Origin: Epiperipatus broadwayi
Taxonomy: Eukaryota > Onychophora > Udeonychophora > Euonychophora > Peripatidae
Direction: 5' to 3'
Assembly (NCBI GenBank): GCA_028023455.1
Contig: JAQFVV010006632.1
Coordinates: 246,001 to 310,000, forward strand
Length of the DNA: 64,000 nucleotides
How positions within the stretch are numbered: the first letter of the stretch is position 1; each line of letters starts with the position of its first letter. The notes under the pieces were generated by a model, which searched no databases, was not told where the DNA came from, and worked only from the letters and a program-made list of their open reading frames with translations. Made by a program: the position numbers and the translations under genes. This document shows, one piece after another, positions 21,466 to 32,785 of this stretch.

Positions 21466-23599
21466 GATCTTATACTTTTGCTATAGTTTATACAATACCT
21501 GGTAACTATGAATTTTAACACAATTTATTATAATAGGCATGTATGTCACACACCCATGCATCTATATAGTTTTATTCAATTTATTGAATGTTACGTAAAG
21601 GTATAACTGATTAATATTTTTTATATGACTAAATGAATCTCATTTATAAATAAATCAACAGCAAAGTATCCATAAAGTACAATTATATTTCCTGGCCATC
21701 CAAACTCCAGATAATAGTTTATATTTTATTTTTCTTTCAATGTGAAAGCTTGTGGTTAAGACCTGTAGAGGTCCCTACCTTCGCATTTTCAACAGCACAT
21801 GCTTTAGATTTATTGCCTTAGTAAATATTACTTATGTAATCAATGTGCGTTAAATAAATTTATAATTACAAAAGTGATTGTAGATTTAAAAAAACAACAA
21901 TTTGCAACAGCTTTTTTTTTTTTTTACAGGTGCCAGTCTTCAGTGGACTGTTTAACTGAGCACACCGTCACAAAGTTAATTAATTCAATATTATTTTTCT
22001 TTTTCTTAGGAAATCCTTCCATATGCTTATATAGCTAAATAATTAAGTGTATTAGCATTCTTTCATTGAGAAAAGTAAATGGTGGAGATTGCTGAATTTT
22101 AGTTTTAAAACAGTATTTAATAAACCAGAAATAATAATAATCAAAATACAAATTATTCATTCATATATACCTTTACTATAATTACTAACATATATATCAT
22201 TAAGAAAAAATATGAATAACATGTTACAAAGTACAAAATTAATTTTGGACATTAATAGTTATAATAAAGTTTTTGTTAATCATAATTATTAAACAACCTA
22301 ATCAGTTCATTAAGAGTTTATATAATTCAATTAAAAGTTAAATGGGGATAAAGAGTTGTAATTTATTCTAACAAGTAATATTTCTTTTAATATAGGTAAG
22401 TGTGACATATATAGACCATGGTCATGGATTTTAAGTTCTTACGCAATAGTCTGATCCATGATTTCATGGTGAAGCATCTCCTACTCTTCTTGTTGGGTTT
22501 GCTGGTGCATTATAGGCAAGTGGATCGAAAAGTGGCATCATCTTGACAGCAGGACTAGAAGAAGGGATCATTGATTATATCTGAAAGCTTAGCAATGCAT
22601 TTGGTTGGCTTCTCTGAAGATAAAGGCTGCCACACAGTAAATTATTTTATACTACTGTCTGGGTTATTTCTATGTGATTTTTTGTCTGACAAAGAATGCA
22701 ACACTAGCAACAAGAAAAACTACTAATAATCCATTTGTTTTTCTTCTCAAGGTTGCCTTTTATACCCTATATACTATCTCCCATACATCTACCCTGTCAC
22801 ATCTTTTCTTTCTTCAGAAATTCAGTTTCCCACCAAGTTTATTTTCTTATAACTTATTTCAAAATTAATTATCAGTGAAATACATAATTTTATTGTATTT
22901 CTGACTGCAAAAATAATATATTCTTTTCAGTCAAATGAAATGAATACTTCACAAAAAAAAAATTATGCTTAATACATACAGTTTATTTATATCATATTTT
23001 TACTGCTGAAACTTCTAATTACATTTGTTGCTGATCGTCATTCCAATTGACTATCTTTAATTAATGAGAGAAGAGATATAACCCTTTCCCTCCTTTGCTA
23101 ATTATAGATAACTATTCTGATTACATTTTTTTCTTATCACTTTTAAATGTTCATGTATATTTTTTTATCTAGGTGGTCAAACAACTTTCTTGCTTATTAA
23201 TGAAATATGATAAAAAGTGTTACTTTTCTAAATATTTATATGTTCTTTCAGCAATTTCTCCCCCTTATCAGAATGCTAAAGATGCATTATACCAAGTTAA
23301 CAGTAGAATATATACATATTAAATTAATATATCTATAATAATTGCAAGGTTTTTTTGTTTTTATCAGCTCATCGGTTTCATCTTTAGCTCATCCATCATC
23401 ACAGAAGTTAACCAACCTCCCACAACACAAATGCATTTGAAACATACATCTTTCTCAAGTAAGTCATATATAGCACATTACAATTCAACTTCACATATAC
23501 ATTACTTTAAGAAATACTTAATTTCCTATATATTTCAAACTTCTATTCCATTATACTTTACTAAAACATATAAACAAATAAATGTGAAAACATAAATAA
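21466..23599. other. Non-coding; unassigned block at 22390-22650
   Basis: No gene recognised. The block 22390-22650 is less AT-rich and its minus strand shows short coding-like stretches broken by stops, which could be a decayed transposase or exon, but no motif can be named. The rest is AT-rich. Confidence 0.4.
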
Positions 23600-23760
23600 T
23601 CTTCAAGATGTAGAGTAGATTTTATGCTGAATCAGTACTCATCAGTTGGCCAAGATTACAATTTCGTACAAATATTTTTATCATTTGTTCAGCATATATA
23701 TAGATAGCAAATTAGTATAGTTTAATTGACAGGTTTCAAATTTTCTGCTTTACAACTGTG
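23600..23760 (-). repeat. Family B/C fragment with degraded hammerhead-like core
   Basis: On the minus strand: GGCCAA, CTGATGA (23645-23639), GTACT-GATTC-AGCAT, then AAAATC in place of GAAA. The flanks match family B only loosely. Confidence 0.45.
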
Positions 23761-24554
23761 ATAAAAACCACTTCATGTAAATATATTAATAACTTTCCCT
23801 AAGTATTTATTAGGCTAGGCATTATCTCTAACCCTAATAAATACTTTCAGTCTCACTTTAAATCTATAACATTTATTTGTACTTTTAAAGAAATGGGATT
23901 TATATAATAAAAAAGTGTGAATTAAGAAATAAGTTTCTGAATAATTCTTAATCTGGTATAATCATTGTGGCTAGAATAAAATTTTTACATTTACAAAATG
24001 TATTAAATCTGATTTAAATTTTTGATGAATTTCTTAAAATTATATTTTATGAGAAGTTTTTAAAAACTATAATTTGAAAATTTATATTTTCATAATCACA
24101 TGCTATCTGCATATATTTTTATCCCTATTCGATCAGAAATTAATTTTTTATCTATTGTCTGCTCGATTCACTGATAATGACGATAAAAACAAGTGTATTA
24201 TCCCTCATTAAGACTACAAACACCATGTGTCTGTAAAATTTTACCTTGTTATCTGCCAAAATTATCATCATAACGAGCCATTATGAGAAACATTTGCATA
24301 TAGAATACACATTGATCTATTATTCTGTTTGTTTGATATTTTGTGATGTCTTGTAAATTATTCTACAGCAATTTTTCTATCCTCAGTCATATATATCCGA
24401 GGAATGCAATCAGAAATTCTTTGAGATAATCTTTGTAACATACCAAAGCCTGCCCATTCTATAAAATTCATCCTTACCATAAAATATATATTAAAACAAC
24501 TTGTAGCTCCCATTAGTTTTATATGACCAATCCAATGCCATGGTTTTACAATAG
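23761..24554. other. Non-coding AT-rich stretch
   Basis: No gene or repeat recognised. Confidence 0.45.
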
Positions 24555-25035
24555 TAGATATTAACTGAAACACACAGGCTTATTATATACCTGTATTTAT
24601 ATATGTAATATATAGGGTATATGAGCACCGACTTTCATATGACCCACCACTCTCCACACTATCTCATAACACTGATACACTTGAACACATATATGTTGAA
24701 AAGATAAATAATCACCAATATACGCATTTCATGCTAAACCAGCAATCATCAGTTGGTCCAGATTACCATCTCTACGCATATATGCTATAAGTGCTCAGAT
24801 ATATATTAAGATAGCCAAACCTAATACTTTAATGGATAGGCTTCAATCTACTCCACACTCCAACTCTTCAACTATCCATCCAATTGAAAATCTGATGATG
24901 GAAGGCTCAAAGGCCATCCTGAGGCTGAGATTCTTGTTACACCCATGTTGACCTAAGGTCAATCTGACCCCTCATGTACAGGACATAATCCATTTAATAC
25001 ATATACAAGGGATGGGCAGACATCTCTACTATAGC
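24555..25035 (-). repeat. Family B repeat, near full-length monomer
   Basis: Minus-strand monomer matching 1651-2105 and both units at 45686-46427. It runs from AACTGAAACACACAGGC to GGGCAGACATCTCTACTAT. No coding capacity. It contains the core listed next. Confidence 0.8.
24709..24765 (-). ncRNA. Hammerhead-ribozyme-like core, family B
   Basis: Minus strand: TAATC, TGGA, CCAA, CTGATGA (24752-24746), TTGCT-GGTTT-AGCAT, GAAA (24730-24727), TGCGTATA, TTGG, TGATTA. Both stem I helices pair exactly and the CUGANGA and GAAA boxes are intact, making this one of the best copies. Confidence 0.65.
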
Positions 25036-25195
25036 AGTACAACTAAAAATTCTGAATAACCAAATAATTGCTCTTATGACCTTGCCATTATATTTTTAGA
25101 AATTTACCAAGCATTTTTAAATAAAATGTTGTAAAGCATATTTATATAGTATCAATAAAGAGTCCAAGCCTCATAAACTATGATAAAGTCATCTT
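25036..25195. other. Short non-coding stretch
   Basis: No feature recognised. Confidence 0.4.
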
Positions 25196-25545
25196 CATTT
25201 TGTCAATCATTATCAATCCACTGCAGGATGAAGGTCTCTCCAAGTTCAGTTCATCTCTGATCTCTAGCCTCTCTTCTTCCCATCACTCCTGTACACTTTC
25301 TTATTTCATCCATCCAGCTCACATGTGGTCTTTTTCTGGGTCTTTTACAATTTCTTGGCATCCAGTTTAAGATTTCAATTGTCCATCTATTTTCATCTCT
25401 TCTAGCAATAGTCTAACTCCACTTCAATCTTTTAATTATTTCAACAACGTCAGTAAAACCTGTTTGTTCTTTTATCCATATATTGTGTTTTTGATCTCTT
25501 CTTGCTACTCCTAACAAGCATCTTTTGGTTAAGTTCCCAATTTTA
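25196..25545 (-). pseudogene. Broken C-terminal part of a non-LTR retrotransposon RT
   Basis: The minus strand gives pieces of the well-known C-terminal region of LINE reverse transcriptases: a KRCLLGVARRDQKHN-like segment, an I..QTGFTDVVEIIKRLKW segment, a RWTIEILNW segment and RPRKRPHVSWMDEI. Stops and shifts break the frame. The same region appears at 26030-26580 and 27343-27950, so these are three fragments of one family. The style fits the RTE/BovB-like group, but the clade is not certain from so little. Confidence 0.6.
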
Positions 25546-26029
25546 TTACTTAATGCCTGAATGATTTATAACACAACCAATAATACTATCTTTAACATGA
25601 TTTTAAAAAAAATTATCATCAATTGGATGATTAATCGTGAAACTATTACCTTTCCATCTTGAAGCATTGTATTAATAATAGTTTAAATGTAGTAAAGTTG
25701 TTCTTTTCACTAATTTATTAGAAAGTCATATAATAATTGTGTTGATCACTTTAGCAAGAATGAAAACTAAATATAATCACGTCTATTTTTGGTTTTTAAT
25801 TGTAATTGAAATCAGAGACATGGAATCGTGACTCACTTCCAGTCTACTCTGACTATTGAATTATCTACCCATATACCATGAAATAATTGTCAAATCGTAG
25901 CTAAGGAAATAATCATATACTATCACTCTCAACTATCAAATGCTTTCTTATTTTTTAATCTGCTATTTTTTATTTATCAGCATCATCATCATTTTCAAAG
26001 AGAGTGATTTCTTTCCAAGTTTAATGAAG
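25546..26029. other. Non-coding AT-rich stretch
   Basis: No gene or repeat recognised. Confidence 0.4.
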
Positions 26030-26580
26030 TTTTTCCAATTCACACTCTCCCTGCTGTACATCTCACAAATAAACTTTTTCAATTCATCCATCTACCTTAC
26101 ATGTGGTATGTTTCTAGGTCTTCTACTGTACATCTCACAAATAAACTTTTTCAATTCATCCATCTACCTTACATGTGGTTTGTTTCTAGATCTTCTACTG
26201 TACATCTCACAAATAAACTTTTTCAATTCATCCATCTACCTTACATGTGGTGTGTTTCTAAATCTTTTACAATTCCTTGGAATACTTTAAGACTTCAAAT
26301 ACCCATTTACTCCTATCTCTTCTTTTAGTAATATATCCAGTACAGTTCTACTTCAAACAATTAATTCTTTAAATGACATCCATAACTTCAAATACCCATT
26401 TACTCCTATCTCTTATTTTAGTAATATATCCAGTACAGTTCTACTTCAACCAATTAATTCTTTAAATGACATCCATAACTCCTACATATTCTTTCATCCA
26501 AATATTTTGCTTTTGATTTCTTTTTATTATTTCCAATATGCATTTCTTAAGACGTCATAGAATAGTTTTTGTATTGCTTT
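26030..26580 (-). pseudogene. LINE 3' fragment with internal tandem duplications
   Basis: Same LINE C-terminal region as 25196-25545 but more decayed, on the minus strand. Part of it is repeated three times with a 72-bp period (TGTACATCTCACAAATAAAC at 26055, 26127 and 26199). A neighbouring 93-bp segment is repeated twice (ACTTCAAATACCCATTTACT at 26292 and 26385). The 116-codon plus-strand frame over the triplicate is a by-product of a repeat whose length is a multiple of three. Confidence 0.65.
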
Positions 26581-27342
26581 TGGGATAAGTGCCCAAGATC
26601 CATAAATAGAAAATAGTAAAATATATATATCATAAATCTCCTTTTTCAAACACAGATATAGTTCCTTTTAATATAACTCCTGCAAAAAGCAAAACCATCC
26701 AAGTTTAATTCTATGATTATATTTCTTATTACTAAGATATTTTTCTAAAAGTCGTACTTAATTTTCAGAGAGTCATCTATTTTACAAGTTTATATTTAAC
26801 AAATTTAATTTATTTTATTTCAACTTTGGAATAAATTGTGACTTGATATATCAGTAAGAGATGTGAAATAAGGATAATGTAATAAATATTCTTACCTGGT
26901 CTGATTAAAACAGTTTTGAAGTGTTCGTTTATAAATATACTATTTAAAATAAACAAGGTTAGAAAATATAAAGTAAATCTAAGTTTTTCTGTATATATCC
27001 TGCAACGTGGTTGTAGCAACTAAAATGGGAAATCCTTTATTATAATACAAAATATCTTAATTTATTAAAAAAAAAAGGCGTTCACATTTTCCAAAGTATT
27101 ATTTATATTATACGTATATAAACATTAAAAAATTAAAATGACTCTTTATAAAGATATATATTAATTGTAATGGTAAGAAAAACAGAGGTGAATCTGGGGT
27201 TATTTAAAATCATCATCATCAACCCAAGTCAATATTTAAGTATAAAATTAAATACAAATGAATATAATGATGCATCACCACCACCGCTGGACTAATATGT
27301 AAATATCATTTTTTTGTAAAAAAAAAAACTTAGGGCATGCCT
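26581..27342. other. Non-coding AT-rich stretch
   Basis: No gene or repeat recognised. Confidence 0.4.
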
Positions 27343-27950
27343 ATGATGAGTTAGAAGAAGTTAACAATTACAAATATCTTAGTCAGATTATTATTACAGA
27401 TAGAATCATAATGAGTGAAATTAATCATAGAAATAAATTTTGTTTGAGTGTTTTTTTTTTTTTGTAGAAATAGACATATATAATAGAAATATGCCTATGT
27501 GATTGAAAAGGAAGGTTTCTAATAAATTATCAGTTCTTACTTATGGATCTGAGACTTGGGCACTTAATAGAAGAGTAATACAGAGTCTTCAGACCACTCA
27601 AAGAAGTATGGAGAGATGCATGTTAAGAGTAACAAGAAGAGATCGAAAACGCAATATACGGTTAAGAGAACAAATAGGTGTTAATGACATCGTTAAAAAA
27701 AATTAAAAGACTGAAGTGGAGTTGGTCTCAACATATTGCTAGAAGAGATGATAATGGATGGACAATTGAAATCTTAAACTGGATTGCAAGAGATTGTTAA
27801 AGATACAGAAAGAGACCACGTGTGAGATGAATGGATGAAATAAAAAAGTGTGCAGGTATGATGTGGAGAAGAGGGGTTAGAGGTCGGAGATGGATTTAAC
27901 TTGGAGAGACCTTCATCCTGCAATGCATTGATACTGGTTGTTAATGATTT
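27343..27950 (+). pseudogene. Non-LTR retrotransposon RT C-terminus, broken
   Basis: Plus-strand fragments in order: LEEVNNYKYL, then VLTYGSETWALNRRV, QRSMERCMLRVTRRDRKRN, an LREQIGVNDIV segment, RLKWSW..HIARRDDNGWTIEILNW, and KRPRVR.MDEIKKC. These follow the usual order of the region after the palm in RTE-like LINEs. A poly-T insertion (27450-27465), an A-run frameshift near 27696-27702 and several stops disrupt it. The longest intact piece is 27503-27706. It ends close to a family B copy. Confidence 0.7.
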
Positions 27951-27989
27951 ATGCCCTGAAGAAGCCTAATGAATAGTTGGCATTAAAGA

Positions 27990-28194
27990 TAATATATTGT
28001 ATAGGCTTAAACCTGCATTTATATATGTAATATATGCAGGATTTGAAGTCAGACTTTTACACGACCCACTACTCTCAGTGCCATCTCATATCACTGACCC
28101 ACCTGATCACACACATGTTGAAAAGATAAATAATCACCAATACACGTATTTTATGCTAAACCAGCAATCATCATTTCGTCTAGATTACTATTCT
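27990..28194 (-). repeat. Family B fragment, left arm of an inverted pair
   Basis: Minus-strand family B from the TATATGTAATATATGCAGG block to a decayed core at 28141-28190, in which CTGATGA has been lost. It faces the plus-strand copy that follows. Confidence 0.65.
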
Positions 28195-28525
28195 CACATA
28201 CATATATATAAGGGCTTTAAACATTCCACCATCAGATTTTCAATGAAATGGAAGGCTAAAGAGTTATGAGTTGGAATAGTTTGAAGCCTGTCCATTAAAA
28301 TATGAAGATTGGCTATCTTAATATAAAGCTGAGCACTGATTATATATATATGTCTGAGGATAGTAATCTAGACCAACTGATGATTGCTGATTTAGCATGA
28401 AATACGTCTATTTGTGATTATTTATCTTTTCAACAAGTGTGTGAGCGGGTGGGTCAGCAATATGAGATGGCATTGAGAGAAGTGGGTCGTGCGAAAGTCT
28501 GAGTTCGAATCCCGCATTTGAAAAT
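28195..28525 (+). repeat. Family B repeat, right arm of an inverted pair
   Basis: Plus-strand copy from ACCATCAGATTTTCAATG to the tRNA-like phrase GAGTTCGAATCCCGCA at about 28500-28515. The B-box-like GTTCGAATCC suggests this end of family B may derive from a tRNA-like sequence; in other copies it reads GGTTCAAATCC. It contains the core listed next. Confidence 0.65.
28364..28420 (+). ncRNA. Hammerhead-ribozyme-like core, family B
   Basis: TAATC, TAGA, CCAA, CTGATGA (28377-28383), TTGCT-GATTT-AGCAT, GAAA (28399-28402), TACGTC, TA, TTTG, TGATTA. Core boxes are intact; the inner stem I return is TTTG rather than TTGG, which leaves one mismatch. Confidence 0.6.
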
Positions 28526-29374
28526 AAGAAAAATGCATGTATTAAATACATGCAGAAAAAGGTTACTACTATGTTTTATATTAACAGCAATAATTGTTTA
28601 TAAAACGCAAGCAATTCAAATTAATGCAAATAAAATTTTAAATAGAATAGGTTTTGCTACTTTTCACTTTTGTCTTTATAATTCTTGTTTTGCGGTCATT
28701 AGATCGGATTACTATTCATTTTTGAGCAGCATTTAAGGTTAAGTTGGAACTTGTTTCTTAAAATCCTTTACATGAGAGAATTCATCTTATCCCCTTATTT
28801 TTATATTTGAAGTGAAGTGAGCATTTATCCAAGTCATGTCGTTACATTTAGATAAATTACAAATTTAAAAAAACATCAAATTAATACAAAGCAGACTTAT
28901 TTTTGTATAATTGTAGTTTAACGCAAAAGTACTCTCATCCAAGCGCGCGATTTGGCGTAACTAACAAGATCGATGCTGGCGGTCGAACTTCTTATGAACT
29001 CCCGAGTAATAAAGTCGTATGAATTTATTATTATAAAATATATACATTTTTTTATTATTCGGATATAAATTTCTGAATGTAGAAATTTTTGCTTTTTATA
29101 TTAAAAGTTTTTCTGAAGAAAAGTACCTACGAGTAATCTTATTGAGAACATAAAAAAGGCTGACAAAATAATTTTTCAATAATTTAATTAGGCCGAATAC
29201 AGATGCCCCCCCCCCCTAATTATTTTCTTTTTCTTTTTAAAAAGAAACAGAAAAAAATCCAACATTATTTTATAGTATGGAATACACACACTCCTAAAAT
29301 ACATATGGCTTAAGTGCGCAGTTCATAAAAAGTTTTGAATGTCAGAATCGATTCTGGAACCAGTACCCATACAT
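28526..29374. other. Non-coding stretch with an 11-C run
   Basis: No gene recognised. A less AT-rich patch lies at 28940-29000 and a run of 11 C at 29206-29216. The 72-codon frame at 28518-28736 has no domain. Confidence 0.4.
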
Positions 29375-29520
29375 TTTGGTGTCTTTGGTTCTTTAATAAC
29401 CATAGCCACCACTATTCTATTAGGCAGGATTGATTTTAAGCCAATAAACATCACATGACCACCACCTCTTATGCCAGTGTTTATCTGTTGTTAAAACAGG
29501 CAGAACTCACTATACATCAA
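29375..29520 (-). repeat. Family A fragment
   Basis: Matches 1-130 closely (AACCATAGCCACCACTAT, GGCAGGATTGATTTTAAGCC, AATAAACATCACATGA). The outer side (TTTGGTGTCTTTGGTTC) matches the reverse complement of 176-200, showing the normal order of the family without the palindrome. Confidence 0.7.
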
Positions 29521-29586
29521 AACTTTGACAATCAAGCATTTAACTAATTACAATATAAGATACATTTGCTGCAAGCAGTGTTCAAT

Positions 29587-30056
29587 GTTTGGTAGCCATT
29601 TTAATTTAGTTTTTTTAACTTTTATGATGTATTAAGTTTTTAAACTTCTCTCGTGATAATTATAATATTGTCATTAACACTCTTTTCTGCACTATTTATT
29701 ATTATCGCTATGAATATGAGACAATTTGCCTCAAAAGTGCTAAGCTGCTGGTTATTTTATAGTCTTATAATTTGTGCTCATTATAGCTTCTCTCTCCAGT
29801 GCTTCACACATTCCTAATTTTGTTTGGTAGCCATTTTAATTTAGTTTTTTTAACTTTTATGATGTATTAAGTTTTTAAACTTCTCTCGTGATAATTATAA
29901 TATTGTCATTAACACTCTTTTCTGCACTATTTATTATTATCGCTATGAATATGAGACAATTTGCCTCAAAAGTGCTAAGCTGCTGGTTATTTTATAGTCT
30001 TATAATTTGTGCTCATTATAGCTTCTCTCTCCAGTGCTTCACACATTCCTAATTTT
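29587..30056. repeat. Perfect 235-bp tandem duplication
   Basis: GTTTGGTAGCCATTTTAATT begins copies at 29587 and 29822. I see no difference between the two 235-bp units. No reading frame or terminal repeat is visible in the unit. Either the duplication is very young or an assembly artefact is possible. Confidence 0.9.
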
Positions 30057-30206
30057 ATTTTATTTTATGATATAGTAACTATAAATATTTTGATGAAATT
30101 GTCATATATATTTTTCAAAATAGAATAAACATACTCTGATAAATGATACAAGCAAAATTACATTTTTAAATAAAATTTTGTTCACAATCCTATTACTTAT
30201 CAAATT

Positions 30207-30310
30207 GGTGGTCGAGAGTTTGGCGCGACTGCCTTGCACTTGCAGGCAGTTGCCCGGGTTGTGGGTTCGCATCCCGGCCGATGCTATGACACTTTAAAAA
30301 AAAAAACCAT
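30207..30310 (+). repeat. tRNA-derived SINE, well preserved
   Basis: A-box-like GGTGGTCGAGAG at about 30208 and an intact B box GGGTTCGCATCCC at 30263-30275, spaced as in a tRNA-like pol III promoter. It ends GGCCGATGCTATGACAC and then a short A-rich tail. Same family as 4055 and 50769. No clear target-site duplication. Confidence 0.8.
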
Positions 30311-30732
30311 AGACTACACTATCTAAATGTTTACCCACAATTCAAAACCAATGATAATCACACCATCAAAAGAATTTCTCATAAGATTGATAGCCTTAGA
30401 GTCAAAAAGATTAATTAAAAGAAGAATCAAGGAAACTCTTTTGAAAAATCATTTTGAATCTGAGGCCACCAATCATGTGAGAATTTTTTTTAATGTTAGA
30501 GATTATTGACATTTATTTGAATTGTGGTTAGTTAGATGTCTGTATTTTTTTATATGTTTTACTTAGTAGTTTTCATTTGATGAGGTCTATTTGTTAAGAG
30601 GAGAAAAGATAATTGTAAAAAAAGTTTAAAAATTTACTAATATTTTTATTGCTATGTGATGCACTGTGGCTCCTCCTTTTTTAGAAACAGGAATTACTCA
30701 GCCACTATGCCCAGAGAAACCTGTTAGCCACC
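30311..30732 (+). other. Non-coding; possible relative of the 32.6-kb hairpin
   Basis: The part 30328-30480 resembles one arm of the hairpin element at 32567-32785 (CATCAAAAGAATTT, GATTGATAGCCTTA, GCCACCAATCA). A 60-codon frame here is probably chance. The remainder is AT-rich. Confidence 0.35.
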
Positions 30733-30987
30733 TTACCTTACCTTTCTATTCCCCTTCCTAAGTTTTTCCATATTCTTCTCTATCCTGCTCCATCCCATTG
30801 TCAAGTTCATGGCCTTTATATCTAACTCCCCCTTATCTTTTCTCAAACCCAGCATAAAAACCAAGAACCATTTGTTTTCCCACAACTTCATTATTTGTAC
30901 CTTTTCTGCTTGCAGGCATTTACATTCAATTAACAGATGCCTAATGTGGTGTATGCCTTCTTTACATAACTTGCATACTAAATTGCC
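30733..30987 (-). pseudogene. Non-LTR retrotransposon C-terminal zinc motif
   Basis: The minus-strand frame of 84 codons has stops on both sides. It opens with a CKLCKEGIHHIRHLLIEC motif, matching the Cys-Cys-His-Cys knuckle found after the reverse transcriptase in many I/Jockey/CR1-type LINEs (C..C..........H....C). A Lys-rich tail follows and ends at TAA (30735-30733). No RT remains. At its 5' side it meets a family A fragment abruptly. Confidence 0.5.
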
Positions 30988-31140
30988 TTACAGTAATGCC
31001 ACCTACTGTAAACCTTAGTAAACAATGAATGCACGAATTGTGCATAAAATTTTTATCTAGTGCATACTCACTCAATATCCCCAGGATACTTTTTAATTGG
31101 TGGGTTTTAGCAATGAGAAGCCTTGGATCTGAAAGCAGTA
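30988..31140 (-). repeat. Decayed family A fragment
   Basis: Recognisable by ATTGTGCATAAAATTTTTAT, TATCTAGTGCATACTCA and GCCTTGGATCTGA. The ribozyme core is destroyed. Confidence 0.5.
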
Positions 31141-31522
31141 ATGGGAGTTTGCGATTGTTTTAGCAGTTGTGTAAGCATAAGAAATGGTGACCATCTCATA
31201 TTTTTATTGTTTATTTTATAATAGAATTTGTAATATAATGTTAGAAATTATACCCATATTCTTTGTAAATTTAATTAATTTAAAATAAATAGGAAGAAAG
31301 ATCAAATATTTGTTGTATTTTTATTAATTTTTGTGTAGCATCTTTTGCAATAATAGTAATTTTTTATTTTTTTTGGTTTTTATGAACAACTCTGTTTATT
31401 TATTGTTTATAAATAACTTTATTGAAAAAAACATATATAAGAATGATACAATTATAAATAAAAGTAATAGTTATCCATGTTGCTTGGGCGACCAGATGGT
31501 TAGATGTGGTCGCTGTTGTTGT
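31141..31522. other. Non-coding AT-rich stretch
   Basis: No gene or repeat recognised. Confidence 0.4.
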
Positions 31523-31885
31523 TTAATCCAGCTTAATCAGGCTCCATGTGTTGTCAAATAAAAATCTGGATGAGATGATTTTGTCCTTATGGTGAAATTC
31601 CTTCAGCTTAGAAATGAATATGTCTTCAGGCTTGGGATGAGGAATGGTAAACTTGTTGCAACATCTGCCATTCGTGGCATAAGTGATGAAGGTCGAAAGT
31701 CTTGAGGTGACATAATCCCTAGACAGGAAGCAGCTCTTGATATCTAATATTTTGTTCAGGGAAATGTGGCAGTTTGTGAGCAATGAATGTTCTGATTTTG
31801 ACATATGCTGGGCAATCATTTATCATGTGGTACAAAGGTTTCAGAGATTCTGTGGCAGTTGTGACACATAGGATCTATGCTTTTG
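31523..31885 (-). pseudogene. Possible retrotransposon C-terminal fragment, frameshifted
   Basis: The minus strand first shows MCHNCHRISETFVPH, like the Cys/His knuckle after a LINE reverse transcriptase (C..C....ET...H). A stop and frame change then occur near 31819, after which a 98-codon frame follows (31819-31523, ending in WSLIKLD). This is less AT-rich than its surroundings. The family is uncertain; a decayed host exon cannot be excluded. Confidence 0.4.
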
Positions 31886-32566
31886 AACTCTGTTTATTTA
31901 TTGTTCAATTTATTTAATGCTACTTGTAATATGAATAATTCATATTGTAATGTAAACAACTTCTTGCCATGTTCAAGTGAAGATCTTTTCAAAAAGTTTA
32001 GAATTTTCCTCTTGGGAAACTGACCCACAATCAACTCAGCCACAAGCATAGAATAGCTATCAACTAAACATCATTTGGAAAGCAAGCCTGTTGCTCTATC
32101 TTTTCCTATTCCTCCATAAAGGGCTATTTGAAACCTCTTGGCCCTGCAATAGGCTATCTATTCAAAAGGCGATTTATTTTTTGGGGGTTATAAGATAGGG
32201 AAGCTTTTTATAATTAATATTTTTGAAAACTAAACCTGGGTACACCTTAATGTGTTTTTTTAATATTTATGTAAACAATACATAAAAGATTGAAAAGTTT
32301 TCATGGCCTTTTCTTCAGGGAGTGAAGTTTTGTGGGGAAAACAATCAATTAATGATGCAGTAACAGATTAAAAGATATACGTATTAAAATTAAATACTGC
32401 CTACCATTGTACTAGTAATTATAAATAAAGTATAAAATTGTATAACTACAATACTAACAAAAACAAAAAAAATTACTAAGCATCTTCTACGACCATGATT
32501 TTATTTATTAACAAATAGACCTTTACAAGGGAAATTCAACAAGATACATACAACACACACACACAT
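31886..32566. other. Non-coding AT-rich stretch
   Basis: No gene recognised; (CA)n/(TA)n microsatellite near 32553-32575. Confidence 0.4.
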
Positions 32567-32785
32567 ATATATATAAAACAAAATAACCTTCCCATAATTC
32601 ACTTCAAAAACCAACTTTCTTTTATATCAAAGGATGTCTTCATGTGATTGATGGCATCAGAATAAAAGAAATTCTGTTGGAAAAAATATTTTGAATATAA
32701 GGCCATCAATCTATCCTTTGATGGTAAAGGAAGTTTATTTTTGAAGTGCATTATGGGAAGGATATTTTGTTTTATATATATATTG
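32567..32785. mobile_element. Long hairpin / MITE-like palindrome
   Basis: The left end (ATAAAACAAAATAACCTTCC, CATAATTCACTTCAAAAA) is mirrored at the right end (TTTTTGAAGTGCATTATG, GGAAGGATATTTTGTTTTAT). Inner segments also pair: ATCAAAGGAT with ATCCTTTGAT and GATTGATGGC with GGCCATCAATC. The whole block of about 220 bp can fold into one hairpin. It looks like a small non-autonomous foldback element. Target-site duplication is unclear because the flanks are (TA)n. Confidence 0.7.

Noticed and set aside
25940-26328. Overlapping 116- and 75-codon plus-strand frames with repeated ISQINFFNSS units
   Set aside because: Antisense to a decayed LINE; the repeat of 72 bp, a multiple of three, keeps the frame open by chance.
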